Both the position numbers and the translations under genes were made by a program. Below, in pieces: positions 19,059 to 27,479 of a stretch of 64,000 bases of DNA. The notes under the pieces were generated by a model. It saw only the letters and a list, made by a program, of their open reading frames with translations, was not told the DNA's origin and did not search any database. This DNA comes from Pseudomonas sp. Fl4BN1. GTDB lineage: Bacteria; Pseudomonadota; Gammaproteobacteria; Pseudomonadales; Pseudomonadaceae. The stretch lies in contig NZ_JAAARM010000025.1 of assembly GCF_009908285.1 (NCBI RefSeq), forward strand, positions 1 to 64,000, given 5' to 3'. Positions within the stretch are counted from its first letter, which is position 1. The number at the start of each line of letters is the position of its first letter.

Positions 19059-19145
19059 GGCCTTGGGCAGTGCTGGCACCGCCCAAGGCCTTGCGGGAGC
19101 AAAACCCCGGCCCGGTGCAAGGATGAAGTGCCGCGGCTTTTTTGA
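19059..19145 (+). terminator. Possible terminator region after fabI
   Basis: A perfect 10-base stem GGCCTTGGGC / GCCCAAGGCC (19059-19068 and 19081-19090, 12-base loop) follows fabI but has no T tract. Downstream, an imperfect GC stem (CCCCGGC with GCCGCGG, one mismatch) ends in six T residues near 19139-19144. Either or both could end the npp-fabI transcript. Confidence 0.55.
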
Positions 19146-19189
19146 GCGCGATGCCCACCGCGTGACGTTCAACCAATCAGGACTTAGCG

Positions 19190-20398
19190 ATGCCTGAAGC
19201 AAAGGATTGCCAACCCGCGACCAGCAAGTTCGCTGCCGTGGTACTGCTGATGACCATGGTCATGCTGGGTGTATTCCCGATTGACGTCCTGCTGCCCTCC
19301 TTCCCTTCCTTGTCTCGGCACTTCGGCACCACAACGTCGGACATCGCCTTGTCCGTCAGTCTGTTTGCCGTCGGCATTTCCCTCTCGCAATTGCTGATTG
19401 GCCCCTTGTCCGATGCTCTCGGCCGCAAGAGCCTGCTGCTGGCCGGCATGCTGGTCTCGACAATCGGCGCATTGGGCTGCGCCTGGGCCACGGACTACTC
19501 TTGTTTCCTGCTGTTTAGGCTGGTCCAGGCGCTGGGTTGTGGCTGTTTCGTGCTGTCCCAGGCGCTGGTCCAGGACCTGTTCATCGGCAAGCAGCGCGAG
19601 CGCCTGCGAATCCTCATGGTGACGGCCAGTGGGGTGTGCATTTCCGTCTCACCGCTGGCCGGCACACTGTTGCAGGAGTGGCTGGACTGGCCAGGCAGCT
19701 TCTATCTGTTCAGTGCCATTGCCGCGCTGGCGTTCTTCAGGGCCCTGGTATCGCTGGACAACCCACCCGTCCCTCTCACCTCGCAGCGCATCCAGATCTT
19801 CAAGGCCTACCGACAGCTCTGCAGTCACTTCAGCTTCATGGCCTACTGGCTCATTTGCGCCATCGTGTTTGCCTGCCACTTCTCCTTTATCGTGGTCTCG
19901 CCGCTGATATTCATCGAGCAGCTGCAGATGAGCAGCTATGAGTTTTCACTGATGCTGCTGCTCTATGGTGCGGCCTATGTCCTGGGCGGCACCCTCGCGG
20001 GGGTGCTGAACAAACGCCTGCAATCCACCACGCAGATCGTCACCGGGCTGTACCTGATTCTCTTCGCCGGGCTGAGCATGGCGTTGCTGTCGAGCCAGTA
20101 CGGCCTGACCCCGGCAACAGTGCTGGTACCCATGATCATCTGCACCGCAGGCACCACCATCGCGCGCCCGGCGGCCACCTCCAGGGCCATGGAGGTGTTT
20201 GCCGACTACGCCGGCACATCGGCCTCGGTGGGCAATACCCTGATCTTTATCAGCGGCGGGCTGATCAGCGCCCTGGTCAACCTCAGCCCTTATGACCTGC
20301 AGTTGACCCTGGCCATCAGCTTTGTGCTCCTGAGCAGTGTTGGCTTGCTGATCAACGCAGGCATCAACCGTCGCGCCAAGGTGCCCAGCCTGGCATGA
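19190..20398 (+). CDS. Bcr/CflA-type MFS drug-efflux transporter
   Basis: The 402-residue protein has 12 predicted membrane helices and the DHA1 signatures: VFPIDVLLPSFPSLSRHFG in helix 1, LLIGPLSDALGRKSLLLAG (motif A) in loop 2-3 and RLVQALGCGCFVLSQALVQD in helix 4. It is predicted to expel small hydrophobic drugs or metabolites by proton antiport. The closest named families are Bcr and CmlA/CflA. The ATG at 19190 has AGGA upstream. No regulator gene is adjacent, and the substrate cannot be told. Confidence 0.88.
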   Translation: MPEAKDCQPATSKFAAVVLLMTMVMLGVFPIDVLLPSFPSLSRHFGTTTSDIALSVSLFAVGISLSQLLIGPLSDALGRKSLLLAGMLVSTIGALGCAWATDYSCFLLFRLVQALGCGCFVLSQALVQDLFIGKQRERLRILMVTASGVCISVSPLAGTLLQEWLDWPGSFYLFSAIAALAFFRALVSLDNPPVPLTSQRIQIFKAYRQLCSHFSFMAYWLICAIVFACHFSFIVVSPLIFIEQLQMSSYEFSLMLLLYGAAYVLGGTLAGVLNKRLQSTTQIVTGLYLILFAGLSMALLSSQYGLTPATVLVPMIICTAGTTIARPAATSRAMEVFADYAGTSASVGNTLIFISGGLISALVNLSPYDLQLTLAISFVLLSSVGLLINAGINRRAKVPSLA

Positions 20399-20462
20399 AG
20401 CCTGGGCCAGGCCCTGGGCAAGCGACTGTCACATTAGTCGGCAAAGGACTCGCGCCCCAAGC

Positions 20463-21431
20463 CTAGTGGGCTTTCTTCAGTGCCTGCTTGTGCAGGTACA
20501 TGGCCTTGTCGGCATCGGCCAGCAGTTCTTCGATACCGGCGTGGCGCTCCGGGTCGTATTCGATCTGCCCCACGCTGAAGCGAATGTCATAGCCACGCTT
20601 GAGGGTGGCATTACGCTCATCGAGAATTTCCCCGAGGCGGCTCACGATCCCCGAAGTCTCGAGATGATCGGCGGCAGTCAGCAGCGCCACGAATTCGTCC
20701 CCGCCCAGGCGTCCGATCACGTCGCTCTCGCGAAAGGCGATGCGCAGCACGTCGGCAAAGGTCTTGAGTGCCGCATCGCCTTCGGCATGACCGTAGGTGT
20801 CGTTGATCTGCTTGAAATCGTTGAGGTCGAAAAACAGCAGGGTCGCCGGTTTCTCCAGCCGCTTGCACACGCCCAGGGCATGCCGGGCCAGGGCCTCGAA
20901 CCCACGGCGATTGGACAGCAGGGTCAGCTCATCCATGCTGGCCATCTGCACTGCCGCCAGCTCCTGCTCAGCCATGCGGGCCAGGTCCCGCAACAGCGCA
21001 CGGTCCTCATCATCCAGGTCCCGGGGCTTGAGATCGATCAGGCACAAGGTACCGAGCTTGCTGCCATTGGGCACGGTCAGCGGGCAACCGGCGTAGAAGC
21101 GAATCCCCGGTTCACCCACCACCAGCGGGTTGTCATGGAAACGCTCATCCAGCTCGGCGTCGCAGACGGTGAGGATCTGGTCGCCGAGAATCGCGTGGCC
21201 GCAGAAGGAAATGTCCCGTGGTGTTTCGCTGGCCTCCAGGCCCGCGCAGGACTTGAACCATTGACGCTCGGCATCCACCAGGCTGACCAGGGCGATGGGT
21301 ACGTTGAACAGACGCTTGGCCAGCCGGGTCAGGCGGTCGAAGCGCTCCTCAGGCGAGGTATCGAGGACGTTCAGCTCCCGCAGGGTCTGAATCCTCAGGG
21401 CCTCATTATTGGGTTTGCTTGGATACAACAT
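20463..21431 (-). CDS. GAF-GGDEF diguanylate cyclase
   Basis: The 322-residue soluble protein has an N-terminal GAF domain (about 20-160, with DISFCGHAILGDQILTVCDA typical of GAF modules in this family) and a C-terminal GGDEF domain with intact GGDEF, metal aspartate in FFDLNDFKQIND, and an inhibitory RxxD site five residues before it (RESD). It should therefore make c-di-GMP with product inhibition. The ATG at 21431 follows GGAGT with good spacing. It lies 101 bases downstream of nnrS on the same strand; whether it shares that transcript is unclear. Confidence 0.9.
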   Translation of the reverse strand: MLYPSKPNNEALRIQTLRELNVLDTSPEERFDRLTRLAKRLFNVPIALVSLVDAERQWFKSCAGLEASETPRDISFCGHAILGDQILTVCDAELDERFHDNPLVVGEPGIRFYAGCPLTVPNGSKLGTLCLIDLKPRDLDDEDRALLRDLARMAEQELAAVQMASMDELTLLSNRRGFEALARHALGVCKRLEKPATLLFFDLNDFKQINDTYGHAEGDAALKTFADVLRIAFRESDVIGRLGGDEFVALLTAADHLETSGIVSRLGEILDERNATLKRGYDIRFSVGQIEYDPERHAGIEELLADADKAMYLHKQALKKAH

Positions 21432-21532
21432 CGCTGACTCCATTCGCGGTTGAGAACGCAAGCTTAGTCCAATTTGACCGCTCCCCCCGCAGGTAACGAT
21501 GTGGTCCGGAGGCCAGCAGACGACTGAAAATT

Positions 21533-22702
21533 TCAGACCCGCGCCGTCAACAGGATGCGAGCGTAGCCGCCAACGAATACCGCGAATGCCAACGCGCCCA
21601 GCAGTGCCGAAAGCCCCAACCCCAGGCTACTGAACGGCACCAGCAGGACCCGACACAAAGCCCCCAGGAACAGCAGCGCAAAACCACCCGCCATGCTCCG
21701 CGACACCTGCAGCGGCCGGCCACTGTGACCGAGGCTGACCCGAGCCACCATGCCCAGCACCAACCCGCTCAAGCCGCCCACTGCCAGGGCATGGGTCACC
21801 AGGCTCTGCGGCAGCGGCCAGCCCAGGTGCCAGAGCGCCATGCCCAGGGTCGCCAGCGCCAGCCACAGGTACGCCAGGTACAACGACCAGAGCAACGGCA
21901 AGCGCCACAGCCCCGGCTGGTGCCAACGCCACAAGCGCCAGCAATGCAGGGCCGCCAGCAAGGCAAACAAAGGCATCAGCCAGGGCCGTGGCGCGTCACC
22001 GCCGCCGACGGCCATGGACAACGCCGCCAGCAAGCTGCCGATCAACAGCACTCGGGTTGGCCAGGGCGACGCCGCAGGGGTCGGCGGCAGATTGAGGCCG
22101 CGCTGGATGAAAAACGGAATCACCCGCCCGCCGATCACCGTCATCAGGGTCGCCACCAGCCACAGCGCCCCCAACTCTCCACGCCGCTGCCAGATCTCGT
22201 GCTGCCCCAACAGCCCCCACATCACCAGCGCCTGAAACACCGCGAGCAATCCCAGCACCAGCACCATGGGGTAGTTTTCACGTTTGCCGGCACGCCACAA
22301 CTCATGCCCCACCACTGCGGCCAGCAACGGCACGAACGCCAGTTGCAGCACCACAAACAGCGCCGGCGGCATCGGCAGCCACCAGGCCAGCCGTGCCAGC
22401 AGCCAAACCAGCCACAACAGAATCAACGGCGTACGGCTGAGGCCCGGGCGCCCGGTCCAGTTGGCCACTGCGGTCAGCAGGAAACCGGCAATGATCGCCA
22501 CGGCGAAACCGAACAGCATCTCGTGCCGGTGCCATGCCAGCATTCCGGCAACCGGTTCCCAGCGGGTCCAACCGTGCAGCCACAGGCCCCAGCCCGCCAG
22601 GGCAATGCAGGCGAACCCGGCGCCAGCGAGGAAAAACGGCCGGAAGCCCAGGCTCCACAGCGGTTGCGCGGCCCATTGCCGCCAACGTTCAGACACAGTC
22701 AC
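21533..22702 (-). CDS. nnrS: NnrS-family multi-helix membrane protein
   Basis: NnrS is a haem- and copper-containing membrane protein linked to nitric oxide stress. The protein has the family opening PLWSLGFRPFFLAGAGFACIAL, then WHRHEMLFGFAVAIIAGFLLTAVANWTG with its conserved histidines, GGRVIPFF and VTHALAVGGLSGLVLGMVARVSLGHSGRPL. About 12 helices are predicted. A GTG at 22702 has GGGGGAG seven bases upstream and overlaps the stop of a short upstream frame; an ATG at 22723 has no clear ribosome site. Three NorR-like sites lie upstream. Confidence 0.86.
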   Translation of the reverse strand: MTVSERWRQWAAQPLWSLGFRPFFLAGAGFACIALAGWGLWLHGWTRWEPVAGMLAWHRHEMLFGFAVAIIAGFLLTAVANWTGRPGLSRTPLILLWLVWLLARLAWWLPMPPALFVVLQLAFVPLLAAVVGHELWRAGKRENYPMVLVLGLLAVFQALVMWGLLGQHEIWQRRGELGALWLVATLMTVIGGRVIPFFIQRGLNLPPTPAASPWPTRVLLIGSLLAALSMAVGGGDAPRPWLMPLFALLAALHCWRLWRWHQPGLWRLPLLWSLYLAYLWLALATLGMALWHLGWPLPQSLVTHALAVGGLSGLVLGMVARVSLGHSGRPLQVSRSMAGGFALLFLGALCRVLLVPFSSLGLGLSALLGALAFAVFVGGYARILLTARV

Positions 22703-22770
22703 AAGCAGACTCCCCCAGGACATTGAGCCAAACGCGGCACAGGCAGCGGCCAATTGCAGTAGCGAATCAT
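22699..22770 (-). CDS. Possible 23-residue leader peptide ahead of nnrS
   Basis: An ATG at 22770 follows the strongest ribosome site in this region (AAGGAG, seven bases away) and opens a 23-codon frame, MIRYCNWPLPVPRLAQCPGG and three more residues, that ends in a TGA overlapping the GTG start of nnrS (GTGA). It contains two further cysteines spread through a Trp/Pro-rich stretch. It could couple translation of nnrS. Only the ribosome site and the overlap support it; it may be chance. Confidence 0.4.
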   Translation of the reverse strand: MIRYCNWPLPVPRLAQCPGGVCL

Positions 22771-22833
22771 CGTGAGGGCTCCTTGGCCAGTCAGTGACCC
22801 AGTAGAGCAATCACTTTTCATGCCAGGACAATG

Positions 22834-22852
22834 CCCCCGGAAAACCGGGCAC
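22834..22852. other. Short GC hairpin
   Basis: CCCGG-AAAA-CCGGG forms a compact dyad about 140 bases past the EIIC-EAL stop and about 65 bases upstream of the leader frame. It could be a weak end signal for the EAL transcript, but no T tract follows on the minus strand. Confidence 0.3.
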
Positions 22853-22866
22853 TCGCACAGAAATGA

Positions 22867-22923
22867 GTCATTACGACTACAAACAGGAAAAGTCATAATG
22901 ACTCGCAAAAGAGTCAATAGGAC
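22867..22923. promoter_or_regulatory. Three NorR-like GT-N7-AC sites upstream of nnrS
   Basis: The boxes GTCATTACGAC (22867-22877), GTCATAATGAC (22892-22902) and GTCAATAGGAC (22913-22923) each fit GT-N7-AC, the binding consensus of NorR, the nitric-oxide-sensing sigma-54 activator. All three begin GTCA. The first two also form a 13-base dyad with one mismatch. Three clustered copies upstream of the target gene is the arrangement known for E. coli norVW. They lie about 100-150 bases upstream of the leader frame. No convincing -24/-12 promoter was found nearby. Confidence 0.6.
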
Positions 22924-22991
22924 TTCAAACGATGAAATTCGGGGTACGCAGCCTGACGGACCTGGCAACCTGCGGCCCCGCCAGGCCCGAT

Positions 22992-25079
22992 TCAGTCTTC
23001 GTTGGCGGCCATGGCGTTACGTGCCCGCTGACTGACAAAACCGGGAATCTGCTCCCCCGGCAAGGATTTGCTGAAATACCAGCCCTGGATGATCAGCTCC
23101 GAAGTGGACTGCAGAAATTCCAGCTGTTCGCGGGTTTCCACGCCTTCCACGACCACCTTGAGCTTGAGGGTCTCGCAAAAACGCAGCAGGCCATTCAACA
23201 CCTGGGCGCCCTTGGGTTCGCGTTGCGCCAGGACAAAACTGCGATCGATCTTGATCCCGTCCACCGGGAACTGATGCAGGTAGCTCAAGGCAGAGAAACC
23301 GGTACCGAAATCATCGATGTAGACCCGGGCGCCGAGGGCATGCAGCTTGCCGATCCACTGCTGGGTCAGCAACGCGTCGCCGACCAGGGCGTCCTCGGTG
23401 ATCTCCACCGAGACTTGGCCCCGGGCTCGGGCGAGAATCTCCAGCAGCCGCTGGCCATGCTCCGCCGAGGCCAGGGTGGCGCTGGAGATATTGATGGTGA
23501 TCGGCAACTCAAAGCCGATCCTGCTCCAGGCCAGGTACTGGCGCACCGCCTGGGAGGCCACCCAGAAATCCACCTCGGGCATCATCCTGGCCTGCCCCAG
23601 CCATTGCAGCAGCTCCCAGGGCGACTGCACCTTGCCCTCACGGTCCCTGGCACGGATCAATGCCTCGCAGCCAGTGCACAACCCAATGCCCTTGGCCACC
23701 TGGGGCTGGTATTCCAGGTGAAAGTCGTACTCGCTCAATTGCTGGATGCGCGCCAGCTGCAAGGATTGCTGGGCCGCCTGTTTGTAGGAGGCCACCACCG
23801 GGTCCAGTTCGAACAACCGGCCGCGCTCCTCCAAGCCGCGGAAGGTGGTGTCGAAGGTCTTCAGGTAGACCTGGTCGGAGCGTTCGCCCTGGCGCTGGAT
23901 GCTGCGCACATAGGGCATGTAGATCAGCGCACCGATCCCCAGCAGCACCAGTTGCAGGACCACCGCGCCCCAGTCGCCCTGGGTGCTGAGGTAGGCATTG
24001 AGCAGTACCGGCGCAGTGAAGGGCACGCTGACCAGCGCCGGGCTTACCCAGCCCAGTTGCACCACCGTCAGCGCCAGGCAGACATTGACCATCGGCACCA
24101 GCAGGAATGGCACCAGCAGGCGCGGGTTGAGGATGATCGGCAGCCCGAACAGCAGCAGTTCATTGACGTTGAACAGCGACAACCCCAGGCTCGCCAGGGC
24201 CAGCAGACGCATGGAACGACTCTTGGAAAAACCGAGGATCGCCAGCACCAGTGCCAGGGAGCCGCCGGAACCGCCAATAAACGCGAAACAGCCCAGCAGG
24301 CCACTGTTGAGGGCAAACCGCAGCGGTTGCCCGGCAGCCTGGTCCGCGGCATTCAGCGCCACCGCCTGATCCATCACATCCATCAACGGTTGCATCGCGT
24401 AGGTGCCGTGAATGCCGAAGAACCACAGGAGCGAGTTGGTGGAGGTGAGGAGTATCGCGTTCAGATAGGGATTTTCCAGGCGACTGATTTCCATCGGCCG
24501 CTGGATGTAGGCGAAGTCATGGATCTGCAGCAGCAATTGCAGCATGCACACCAGCACCACGGACGTCAGGAGCCCCGGCAACACCATGTTGATGGTGCCC
24601 TTGAGGTTGTGCCCGACCAAGCCCTCGTCCACCAGCCGAGTCCAGCGCCGACGGTGCAGCCAGGCCATGGCCGGGACATTGATCAGGGGCGAGGCAATGG
24701 CAATGAACAGGACGAAGGTCGCCGAGGCCAACGGGTAATCGCGCATCAGGTAGATGGCGATCACCACATGGGACAGGCAGAGAAAGGCCACCGGCAACTG
24801 CGGTAGCCGGTGCTGGACCGCCAGCATGTAGCCGATCGAAGCCGCCACCAGCAAGGGAATGATCGAACTGATCCGGGTATGCAGGCCGGTCAGCAGCTCC
24901 ACCAGGGTACTGGGGGCGCCCAGGGCCTGGGCACATTGGGCAAAGATCAGGAACACCGCCGAGACCAGCAGGCAAGGCAATAGCCAGAGCAGGCCCTCGC
25001 GAATCGAGCGCAATGACTCGGCGCCCGCCAGGAGCGCCAGGCGATGGGTGAAAAACAGCTTGTACCCCAGTTGCCGCAT
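22992..25079 (-). CDS. PTS EIIC-like membrane domain fused to EAL phosphodiesterase
   Basis: The N-terminal 420 or so residues form about 10 membrane helices resembling the lactose/cellobiose EIIC permease, with the signature SLLWFFGIHGTYAMQPLMD and LSLFNVNELLLFGLPI. A linker leads to an EAL domain with EALIRA near residue 470, DDFGTGFSAL, KIDRSFV and GVETREQLEFL, so c-di-GMP hydrolysis looks possible. No EIIA or EIIB domain is present, so the membrane part probably senses a sugar or membrane signal rather than transporting. The ATG at 25079 follows GTAAGG; a longer reading frame upstream lacks family similarity. Confidence 0.87.
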   Translation of the reverse strand: MRQLGYKLFFTHRLALLAGAESLRSIREGLLWLLPCLLVSAVFLIFAQCAQALGAPSTLVELLTGLHTRISSIIPLLVAASIGYMLAVQHRLPQLPVAFLCLSHVVIAIYLMRDYPLASATFVLFIAIASPLINVPAMAWLHRRRWTRLVDEGLVGHNLKGTINMVLPGLLTSVVLVCMLQLLLQIHDFAYIQRPMEISRLENPYLNAILLTSTNSLLWFFGIHGTYAMQPLMDVMDQAVALNAADQAAGQPLRFALNSGLLGCFAFIGGSGGSLALVLAILGFSKSRSMRLLALASLGLSLFNVNELLLFGLPIILNPRLLVPFLLVPMVNVCLALTVVQLGWVSPALVSVPFTAPVLLNAYLSTQGDWGAVVLQLVLLGIGALIYMPYVRSIQRQGERSDQVYLKTFDTTFRGLEERGRLFELDPVVASYKQAAQQSLQLARIQQLSEYDFHLEYQPQVAKGIGLCTGCEALIRARDREGKVQSPWELLQWLGQARMMPEVDFWVASQAVRQYLAWSRIGFELPITINISSATLASAEHGQRLLEILARARGQVSVEITEDALVGDALLTQQWIGKLHALGARVYIDDFGTGFSALSYLHQFPVDGIKIDRSFVLAQREPKGAQVLNGLLRFCETLKLKVVVEGVETREQLEFLQSTSELIIQGWYFSKSLPGEQIPGFVSQRARNAMAANED

Positions 25080-25540
25080 CAGCCTTACCCCTCTGCCACT
25101 GCACGCCGATATCTCGCAGACGGTCCCTATCGAATCATGGCAATGGCGTTGCCGCGTCCGGCCATGGCGATGGGATGCAAGCGAAGATACCACTGAAGAA
25201 ACCCCTGCCAGCAAGCACTGAATACAGTACGCCCCGGTGTTTTATCGTCCCGGGCACTGCAGAGCTGAACGACGTTGCCGAGCGACAGGCTGCTGGCAGC
25301 ACCCGGCGCAGGCTTGAATCAATATGATTTGCAGGGTCCGCGGACTTCTTGCGTTAACCGCGCCCAGTTCCCATTCACACCCAGGCTCGCCACCCCGCTC
25401 CACGGCTCGCTCTACCCATTGAGAACCGACACCATGCAACGCCTCCAGACCCGTTCCTCCGGCACAAACCATCTACCGCGAGCCTTCGACGGTAACAGCT
25501 AATACACTCACGTCAGCCCCGCAACGATGGAAACCCAAGG
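25080..25540. other. Intergenic region between the EIIC-EAL and AraC genes
   Basis: The divergent promoters of the two genes must lie in this stretch. A 22-codon frame starting ATGCAACGC near 25435 ends just before the AraC gene but has only a weak ribosome site, so I do not call it. No tRNA, repeat or clear operator was seen. Confidence 0.4.
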
Positions 25541-26407
25541 ATGAAACCCGCACTGCCCACCGACCAGGCGCCCCGGTTCTGGCGTGACCCGGCCTTGCCG
25601 TTCATTGAGGCCCGCTCCATCGCCGACGGGCGCCAGGTCTGCTACAGCCGTCACGCCCATGACCAGTTCTCCATTGGCTGCATCACTGCCGGCCACAGCA
25701 CCTACCTGAGCGGACAATCGCAGTGGCGGGTCGACGCCGGCACCGTGGTGCTGATGAACCCCGGCGTGGTGCATGCCTGCAACCCCATCGACGACCAGCC
25801 CTGGGCCTATCGCATGCTCTATGTCGACACGCCCTGGCTGACCCGTTTGCAGCACGAACTGGGCTTCAGCCCAGAGCAGGAGTTTCGCCCCTTCGACACC
25901 ACCCACAGCCACGACCCACAGCTGTTCGCCGAACTCGAGCAGCTGTACCAGGTCCTGGTGGACGAACAGGCCGAGATCCTGCACAAACACAGCTGCACGG
26001 TGGCGTTCTTCAGTGACCTGCAACAGCGCCTGAACCCCGCGCAGCCCGTGCCGCGGATCAGCAATGACAAACTTCAGCGGGCGGCTCTGTACATCCGCCA
26101 GCACTGCACTGCGCCGCTAACGCTGGAGGATATCTGCCAGGCCGCGCAACTCTCGGCGTCGTACCTGATCCGTGCCTTCAAGCAGCAGTTCGGCATGCCG
26201 CCCCACGCGTACCTGGTCAATCAACGGGTGCAGTTTGCCCAGGCCCGCCTGCGCAACGGCGCGCCGATCGCCGAGGTGGCGCTGGAGGCCGGCTTCGCCG
26301 ATCAGGCGCATTTCCAGCGGGCCTTCAAACAACACCTGGCAGCCACGCCAGGGCAATACCGGCGGCAGCCGCGAACGGCAAGCCTCAAGGCAGCAAGCGA
26401 CAGCTGA
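25541..26407 (+). CDS. AraC-family transcriptional regulator
   Basis: The 288-residue protein has an N-terminal cupin-like effector domain (about 25-160, SRHAHDQFSIGCITAGHSTY, WRVDAGTVVLMNPGVVHACNP) and a C-terminal pair of helix-turn-helix motifs (LTLEDICQAAQLSASYLIRAFKQ and PIAEVALEAGFADQAHFQRAFKQ). This is the AraC type often set beside LysE exporters. It is convergent with such a gene, with 10 bases between their stops, so regulation of that exporter is a reasonable guess. The ATG at 25541 follows an AAGG. Confidence 0.9.
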   Translation: MKPALPTDQAPRFWRDPALPFIEARSIADGRQVCYSRHAHDQFSIGCITAGHSTYLSGQSQWRVDAGTVVLMNPGVVHACNPIDDQPWAYRMLYVDTPWLTRLQHELGFSPEQEFRPFDTTHSHDPQLFAELEQLYQVLVDEQAEILHKHSCTVAFFSDLQQRLNPAQPVPRISNDKLQRAALYIRQHCTAPLTLEDICQAAQLSASYLIRAFKQQFGMPPHAYLVNQRVQFAQARLRNGAPIAEVALEAGFADQAHFQRAFKQHLAATPGQYRRQPRTASLKAASDS

Positions 26408-26417
26408 AACCTGCCGT

Positions 26418-27005
26418 TCAAATGAGCAGATAGGCCGCACTGGCAACCAGCAACAGCGCCATGCTGCGGTTGAACAGACGCATGCCTGGCGGGTTGCTCA
26501 GGCAGTGCCGCAGAAAACCGCCAGCATAGGCCCAGCTGGCAATCGACAAGTAGCAGATGACGAAGTACACCCCGGCGAACAACCACACCCGATGCACCTC
26601 ACCGTCACCCGCGAAGGCCCCCATACCGGCCACGCAGGCCAACCAGGCCTTGGGGTTGAGCCATTGCATCAGCGCGCCAGACCAGGCCGACGGCGCCCGC
26701 GCCTCGTCATCGGCATCCAAGCGGCCATCGTCACTGGCCAGCTTCCAGGCCATGAACAGCAGGAAGGCCACGCCGAACAGCCCAATGCCCCGGCTCAGGA
26801 ACGGCCACTGCCGCAACAGTTCATGCAGCCCCAACCCGGTCAGGACCAGCAGCAGGGTGAAACCCAGGGTCGCCCCGCCGACATGTCGCAAGCTGGCCTT
26901 GAAACCAAACCGCGCACCGCTGCCCAGGGCCACGATGTTCACCGGTCCCGGGGTAATCGACGCTGCCAGGGCAAAGGCCGCCATGGAAAACACTACGCTC
27001 ATCAT
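26418..27005 (-). CDS. LysE-family amino-acid exporter
   Basis: The 195-residue inner-membrane protein has six predicted helices and the LysE/RhtB opening FSMAAFALAASITPGPVNIVALGSGARFG followed by GGATLGFTLLLVLTGLGL, and QWLNPKAWLACVAG in the middle. AGGAG sits six bases before the ATG at 27005; a second ATG follows directly. It is predicted to export an amino acid or related compound, probably under the neighbouring AraC-type regulator. Confidence 0.9.
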   Translation of the reverse strand: MMSVVFSMAAFALAASITPGPVNIVALGSGARFGFKASLRHVGGATLGFTLLLVLTGLGLHELLRQWPFLSRGIGLFGVAFLLFMAWKLASDDGRLDADDEARAPSAWSGALMQWLNPKAWLACVAGMGAFAGDGEVHRVWLFAGVYFVICYLSIASWAYAGGFLRHCLSNPPGMRLFNRSMALLLVASAAYLLI

Positions 27006-27479
27006 TTGCCTCTCCTGTCTGGGTGGGATCAACCGCAGGACAGGTTAGGCAAGCGTGGGTGGTGCGTATTGCAGAAAACTACCCTCGGCTCGGGCAGAGC
27101 CCCGGGTGCTGCAAGTGACTCAGATCGCAATGCTGCTGGCACGCCCTTGCCACTCTCTTGGCGATCTCGCAATGGATGCCGGGGAGCCCGGCCAAGTCTC
27201 GAATCGATGCACTTGAGACGAGCTCAACGCCACACACTAGTTCATCGAACATGGGCTGCCGATTCAACTTCGAGCTTTTAAAGAGTTCTGCGAAGCTCAA
27301 CACATTAATGCAATCAACTGATTTCAGTTAAAACGCAATAACAGTCATTCCAGATGATTCTACACAACCCACCCTGCACGATTACTGACAACTTAAATTG
27401 CACACCGCACAGGCGACTTCGACGGGACTGAAAAAGATCAATCAGCTATTGAACAAAAGATGCTTATTGCCATTGGCGA
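27006..27479. other. AT-richer gap between LysE and chemoreceptor genes
   Basis: This gap contains no gene I can support. The right half (27300-27480) is AT-rich against the window and holds a perfect dyad AACTGA-TT-TCAGTT at 27316-27329. The LysE promoter lies at the left end. The base composition change could mark an old insertion or a regulatory stretch; nothing more can be said. Confidence 0.4.

Noticed and set aside
22815..22840. Possible sigma-54 promoter TGGCAT ... TTGCT upstream of nnrS (minus strand)
   Set aside because: The GG and GC elements are 14 bases apart instead of 10, so it does not fit the -24/-12 rule.
22932..24806. A 624-codon plus-strand frame opposite the EIIC-EAL gene
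   Set aside because: The minus-strand protein has clear domains and the antisense product is Gln/His-rich with no motif.
25435..25502. A 22-codon frame just before the AraC gene
   Set aside because: The ribosome site is weak and nothing else supports it.
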